From assembly GCA_003254885.1 (NCBI GenBank), contig QANT01002239.1, forward strand, positions 1 to 64,000: a stretch of DNA of 64,000 bases, in the 5' to 3' direction. Position numbers and translations under genes: made by a program. The stretch is from Purshia tridentata. Its lineage: Eukaryota > Streptophyta > Magnoliopsida > Rosales > Rosaceae. Numbering within the stretch: the first letter of the stretch is position 1; the number at the start of each line of letters is the position of its first letter. Shown piece after piece: positions 59,090 through 64,000 of this stretch. The notes beneath the pieces were generated by a model. That model saw only the letters and a list, made by a program, of their open reading frames with translations, ran no database searches and had not been told where the DNA came from.

Positions 59090-60254
59090 CTACGTACCCA
59101 TTGTGGGATCAAACTACACGTAGTTCCAGGCTTTTGGGAATTAAATAGGTGAATGACCTATTTAAATGATTTTGGTAATTTGGGTAGGGTTATAGAGCCC
59201 TTAGATTTGATTTGAGAAATTAATTCGGGACTTTGTATATGGAATTAAATTCTGGAGAGTTTGGATGGATTTGATTTGGTTGCGCTCGCACCTAAATTTA
59301 AATATAGGCTGCCTACATACCCTCGACGGGATCAAACCGAATGTAGTTCGTTAATGAATTTGAATGGTTGGCTTTGTGCCATTTTGGGGAATTGGTTTTG
59401 TACCAACTAAAAGAGTGGTTTTGTACCATTTGAGAGAACGAATTTGAAATTTGAAATTTGGATTTGAAGGAATGTGCCCATTAATATTTTAGTGTCATTT
59501 ATTTATTAAATAACACGTTTATTTTTTTATAATAGGCGAACATATATTTGGTTTTGTGCCCACTAAATATTTTGTATCAATTATTTGTTAATTGACACAT
59601 TTCATATTTTAATGGGCAAAATAAATTTAGGAGATATCTTTAGACTTTGTATCAACATTTTGCTAATCAGCAATTATTTGTTAATGGGTATGTTATTTTG
59701 AGGACAAGCCCAATTAACTTTTGCTTAGATTCACACCAATAAAAGAATGGTTAATTGGTGGATTGTTTTTTTTTTTTTGAGAGGATACGGGCTTGAGACT
59801 TTGTTTGGGCTGCAGCCATTTTCTTTCTCTTTTGTAGGTTAAGCCCTTGCATATGTATAGATCTTTTCTTCTTGCTTGCACCTCCCTCAAAGTTAGACTT
59901 AGTTTTCATGCTGGATATTACCCAACAAGGACCAGGAAGATGGGATGAAGGCCTCACGTACAGAATTTGGCATGAATTCATGCAGCAACAATTCCATTTG
60001 AAAGGAAAACCTGGGAGTTATCACATTGCTGCCAACCTTGCAGTTTTGCATGTACAGGACTTCATTCTTTTTCTTTTTTTTTTACTTGTATTGCCGTACA
60101 ACAATAGCCAACATCATTTGGCTTTCTTTATTTATAATTTTTCCTTTGCTGCGTGAGACTTGGTGCAGCAAACTTTGCAAGGCAAAATATTAGGGAGTTG
60201 GCTGGCAACAGTCGTACTAAAATCGGCTGGGCTTTGAGCATGATATTTTTTGTT

Positions 60255-60549
60255 GATGCTCTTGGGCATCGCCTCTTTTGTTGATGCATTCGGGCATTAT
60301 TTGGGTGGTGGCTTAGACCATCTTTTTGATGTCTGTAGCCACCACTTGGGATTCAGTCGAATATAGTTTTTATGGTTTCAGCCGAAACCATTTTTTTGTG
60401 GTGTCACGCGGGCACCGATTTGGATTGTAGTGACCGCAGTCACTACCAAAGATAGCATCATGCTATTGAGTTCATTAATGGACTGAGTGATCAATGAAGA
60501 GAGATGCCATCTCTTAAAGGATTTGGCACTACTGTACAGAAGCTGTACA
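60255..60549. repeat. Series of ten short hairpins
   Basis: Stems with tiny loops: GATGC/GCATC (60255-60270), GATGC/GCATT (60283-60298), GTGGTGGCT/AGCCACCAC (60305-60345), ATTC/GAAT (60351-60362), ATGGTTTC/GAAACCAT (60372-60391), GGTGTC/GGCACC (60400-60416), GTAGTGAC/GTCACTAC (60427-60446), ATAGCAT/ATGCTAT (60452-60466), AGAGAT/ATCTCT (60500-60514) and TGTACAG/CTGTACA (60533-60549). Stem sequences differ, so this is not a simple tandem repeat. Confidence 0.85.
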
Positions 60550-60711
60550 CGTACTTTCTCTTTTCCTTTAGTCTTTCGGTTCTATCTTTTTCTTTTTCTA
60601 TCTGGAACCCTCTCCTTTCCTCTGCAGCCTTTCGGTGTTTATTCCCCTCTCCCTTTCTGAACCTCTCATGCTCTATTTATAGAGACCACCAGAGGTCTAA
60701 GAAGATGAGGA

Positions 60712-60749
60712 TGTGATCACCCAAAATTTAAATTTAAATGGTGATCACA
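60712..60749. repeat. Perfect 10-bp inverted repeat with AT spacer
   Basis: TGTGATCACC at 60712-60721 and GGTGATCACA at 60740-60749, separated by 18 bp of the form AAATTTAAATTTAAAT. It could mark the end of the hairpin-rich repeat or be a cruciform-prone site. Confidence 0.85.
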
Positions 60750-60750
60750 C

Positions 60751-62300
60751 TTAGAGATAAAATATTATGATAAGATTTTCTCTATCTTTATCATTTATCT
60801 CATCTATTTAGGAGTTTAAGTTCATTTGAACACTTCAATATGGGGCTGTATTTTTATTTTCTTCTTTTTTTGAATTTTTACGGTTCAACAACTACGTATC
60901 TGGTACGCTGACTGATCTCTGATTCGATGGTCATTTTTATATTGGCAGAAGAAACAAAAACAGACGAAACTGAAACTCGTGGGACCTACCCGAATCTAAA
61001 ATTTATTATTGGCCAATAGACGCCCTCCGCGTCAGAAGAATCATTCCTGCCTCTGCGGGCCCTCCATCTTTATCTCAATGTGAGGCCTGAATCAATGACG
61101 TAATGTAAAAATCTCGCCATTCACTGCGGGTGAGTACACCTGAAGATATTTACATATATCATCAACCTTAACGTTTTATATCATTTTAGGCAAGACTATC
61201 ATTTTTTTGTTGCATAGCAATTTAGCATAATGATACTTTCTTTCTTTTCACAATAATAACACATTTTGGAGTCCTTAAGATGAGATGTTGAACTCTGCAA
61301 TCCGATTTTTGAATCCTTTCCAAAATTATTAAATCCATTTTTTGACTTTTTTAAACAAGTTTTCTATAGGAGGCTATTGAATTAGGAAATTATAACCAAA
61401 CAGATGCAAGCACCTCTTATTTGAAAATTTATACCTTCATATCAAATGCTGCAAATGCACCATACATAGAAAGTGATTAATGATTTGAACATTAGCTAGG
61501 TAGACCTTAACTCACATAAGAAATTCATACATATTCATTATTCAAATGAATTTTGATTTCAGCTTTTTTATATTTTAATAGGTTTGCGAATTAAAAAAAA
61601 AGGATTCAAAATATTTTGAGTGTGTGAAAAATGACATTAAAGAAGCAGAAAGCAAAACAAATTTAATAGGAAATCTAAAATATAATTTGATTACATATGT
61701 GCAATATGGCCACATCATATGCTCAAGTAGTCAATTAGTGAGGCTGTCGTTATACGTTGAGAGGCTAAGAGGCTGTTGAGGCTGTTTCATGCGTCTCAAC
61801 CATATTTTGGCGTTATGGCATATGTTGACTACATAAATCATAATGCATCACCTTGATTTGGTACTTTAATTAACTAAATTAATTAGTGAGAGAAAAATGT
61901 ATAAATGATTTATAAATAAAAAACTAAAATGGTTTCAATTTCACTTCTTATTATCATATTCTTTTCTTATCTCTTTGTCCTTGTCTCATAGATTTTCTCT
62001 CTTACTTTACAACCAAAAAACAAAAGAATATATAAAAGGTTAGCAAACAGACCCTTAACTAATATGAAACTCGGCATTAGGGAGGCCAAAAAGAATCCCA
62101 GCAGCAGTTGCCTCCCATCCTCTCAATCTTTCTTTGTCTTGCATTCGTGAGAGATTAAGTGATGAGTAAAGAAAGCTGACCTTGGTCCTAATTGCAAGAA
62201 CAAGATCACCAAATTCTTAGACTACTTCATAATTCTCTGTTTTTTCAAGAAAGTTCGATCGGATTCAGAGGAAAAGAGGAAGGAAGAAAATCGTAACATT
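60751..62300. other. Intergenic and GT61 promoter
   Basis: AT-rich, no gene. The last ~150 bp are the leader of the GT61 gene. A TATATAAAAGG near 62030-62040 is a good TATA box candidate for it. Confidence 0.45.
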
Positions 62301-63843
62301 ATGAACAAGAGAGATTCAATACCAGTAGTCATTTTTTGGCTGGCGCTTTTGGTCTTCTTCTTTGTTTTCCAGATCAATTTCGTCTCATCCAAATTGAGGT
62401 TCAACTTCCAACTCAGTGCTACTACTACTCATTCACTCACAACCACTCCAGGTATGCCAATCAACCCCCTCTTACAATTCTTTAATTTTCTTGAAATAAT
62501 TTCATGATTGGGAGGACCATCATTCCATTTGTTACATATTTCATTCACTGTTTCAGTACCATCTTTAAAACCCAATGCGATTCATGGTTGCAGTCAGATT
62601 CAACTCAACTAGCGGGCACGACCCGACCCATTCCAGACCATTGCAATCCCCTCTATTTACAAAGATCCAATGCACCCGTTCTCACAAGCACTACGATTTC
62701 TGCTTCATCAACGGTCCAGCCGTTCTTGACGCCAACACCTCCACATTCTTCGTAAAGGGATCAGGCGGCCCAACCTTGGTGGAAAAAATAAAGCCCTACC
62801 CTCGAAAACACGAGAATTCTACAATGGCGGGAATCAAAGAGCTCACACTCAGCTCAGGCCCACCAGGCCCACAATGCCAGTTCCAACACAATGCCCCTGC
62901 TCTTGTATTCAGTGCGGGCGGGTACACCGGAAACTTTTTCCATGATTTCAATGATGGGTTCATCCCCCTCTACATCATGACCCACTCGATCTTTCACAAT
63001 CAAGAGCCCATCCTCGTGATATCCAAAGCACGTGACTGGTGGGTTCGTAGGTATGCAGATTTACTGCACTGTTTTAGCAAGCACCCGATCATATACCTTG
63101 ACAATGATAATGCCACTCACTGCTTTCCTTCTGCCAGTGTGGGCCTTATTTCTCATGGGTTTATGACCATAAACCCAAAATTATTACCCAACCCAAAAAC
63201 ATTGACCCATTTCCATTACGTCCTAGACAAAGCCTATGGCAAAAACCACAACCACCACCAATACCACGGTGGCCGCCAGCACAGTTTTGGGTCTTCCAAC
63301 CCTCGGCCGCGCCTGGTCTTGATCAGTCGAACCATTGGGGTCGGTCGGGCGATATTGAACCAAGACGAGGTGAAGCAAGCGGCGGAGAATGTGGGTTTTG
63401 AAGTGATTGTTTTTGTGCCATCATCTAGGACCGACATGCACGTAGCTTATGAGGTGATTAGCAAGAGCCATGCAATGGTGGGTGTGCATGGCGCGGCGCT
63501 TACCCACTTTTTGTTTCTCCGGCCAGGCGCGGTGTTGATGCAGGTTGTGCCGCTAGGGACCAATTGGCTATCAAAGGTGTGCTATGAAGAGCCGGCTAGG
63601 GCAATGGGGTTGGACTACATTGTCTATAAGATTAATGAAGAGGAGAGCAGCTTGGTAGACAAGTATGGCAAGGATGACATTGTGGTCAAGGACCCTCTGG
63701 CTAAAATAGGGCCCACTTGGTCAATGGAGGTTATGAAGATTTATCTCAAGGACCAAAATGTGAGGTTGGATTTGGAGAGGTTTACTTGGTATTTGAAGGC
63801 CGCTTATGACAAGGCCAAGATATTCATGGACAGAGAAGGATAG
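62301..63843 (+). CDS. GT61-family glycosyltransferase
   Basis: Two exons: 62301-62451 and 62594-63843. The acceptor TTGCAG at 62593 keeps the frame, whereas the nearer TTTCAG at 62556 leads to stops. The product has 466 residues. A signal-anchor helix covers about 9-30 (VVIFWLALLVFFFVFQINFV), as for type II Golgi membrane proteins. The luminal domain has family motifs HKHYDFCFINGP, GGYTGNFFHDFNDGFIPLYI, SRTIGVGRAILNQDE and a C-terminal block MVGVHGAALTHFLFLRPGAV. GT61 enzymes add xylose or arabinose to xylan or xylose to N-glycans in the Golgi. Members near At2g03360/At2g03370 are the closest in memory; the exact sugar is not predictable from this sequence. Confidence 0.92.
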
Positions 63844-64000
63844 GCTTTTAATTTCGAATAATGAATTAGAAATTATGGTTCAAGAAATGATTTTACAGTT
63901 ATTGATTGGATGAATTCAAAATTAATTGTTTAGAACACAGAATTCATAATGACCTTGATCACATGTGATTTTTGATTTTTGTTTTAATTAACAAGATATG
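63844..64000. other. GT61 3' flank
   Basis: Short AT-rich 3' flank, probably 3' UTR. No further gene begins. Confidence 0.5.

Larger units (their letters stand above)
59090..60750. repeat. Hairpin-rich non-coding repeat of unknown family
   Basis: A 1.6-kb non-coding block. Two copies of a conserved module, TACC...GGGATCAAAC...GTAGTTC, lie at 59087-59125 and 59312-59349. Short hairpins follow (TTGGT...ACCAA at 59392-59406, TGGT...ACCA at 59416-59428), then the dense series at 60255-60549 and an inverted 10-mer at 60712-60749. Such modules occur widely in non-autonomous LTR-type repeats of plants as I remember them. No gag, pol or clear terminal repeats are visible, so the family stays open. 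A minus-strand and a plus-strand frame near 59.8-60.1 kb have no recognised domain. Confidence 0.5.

Noticed and set aside
59090-60750. Cassandra-type TRIM or other named small LTR element
   Set aside because: No 5S-like promoter boxes, primer-binding site, polypurine tract or matching terminal repeats could be seen, so no family name is given.
62504-62755. Alternative second exon of the GT61 gene from the acceptor at 62556
   Set aside because: The frame meets stops or misses HYDFC. The acceptor at 62593 joins exon 1 in phase and keeps the family motifs.

Overview
The window looks like nuclear DNA of a core eudicot plant, most likely a rosid and perhaps a Rosaceae tree. This is inferred from intron-rich genes with GT/AG borders, chloroplast-targeted products, PPR genes, a MIR398-like hairpin and nested plant LTR retroelements. 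The species cannot be fixed from sequence alone. Two single N characters (16237 and 42974) both sit between duplicated ends, so they look like assembly joins.

Layout. 1-3.5 kb: a possible small membrane-protein gene (minus), a foldback MITE, a four-copy 125-bp tandem array and one orphan exon of a WSD-type wax ester synthase. 3.5-16.9 kb: retroelement fossils. A Copia element with a 228-bp left LTR is interrupted by a Ty3/Gypsy element of the Tat lineage (dual RNase H, 64-bp repeat array after pol, antisense extra coding region). 17.9 kb: a MIR398-type precursor with a TATA box upstream.

18.7-49 kb: a dense gene block. In order it holds a PSMD10/gankyrin-like ankyrin protein, a UGT708-type C-glucosyltransferase with one frameshift, a PsaN-like lumenal protein, a macro + Sec14-domain protein (GDAP2-like), the Clp adaptor ClpF, two tail-to-tail PPR genes and a DUF863 gene. 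After a gene-poor stretch with a tRNA-Asn gene and a hairpin-rich non-coding repeat comes a GT61 glycosyltransferase (62.3-63.8 kb). I rebuilt exon structures by hand from splice sites and reading phase; all seven multi-exon models close in frame (the UGT is a single exon).

From memory, the order resembles two Arabidopsis segments (At2g03360-03430 and At1g69340-69360) interleaved, as expected if this genome kept an ancestral order that Arabidopsis split between duplicated segments. The genes do not form one pathway. Several act in plastids or the proteasome (ClpF, PsaN-like, PSMD10-like), two PPR proteins probably act on organelle RNA, and two are glycosyltransferases.

Most notable second-look items: the MIR398 locus about 1 kb from a Gypsy LTR, an LTR pair that disagrees along its length next to an N, a likely false duplication at the other N, a dispersed foldback MITE family (three copies), a run of ten short hairpins in about 300 bp at 60.25-60.55 kb, and the UGT frameshift just after an intact PSPG box.
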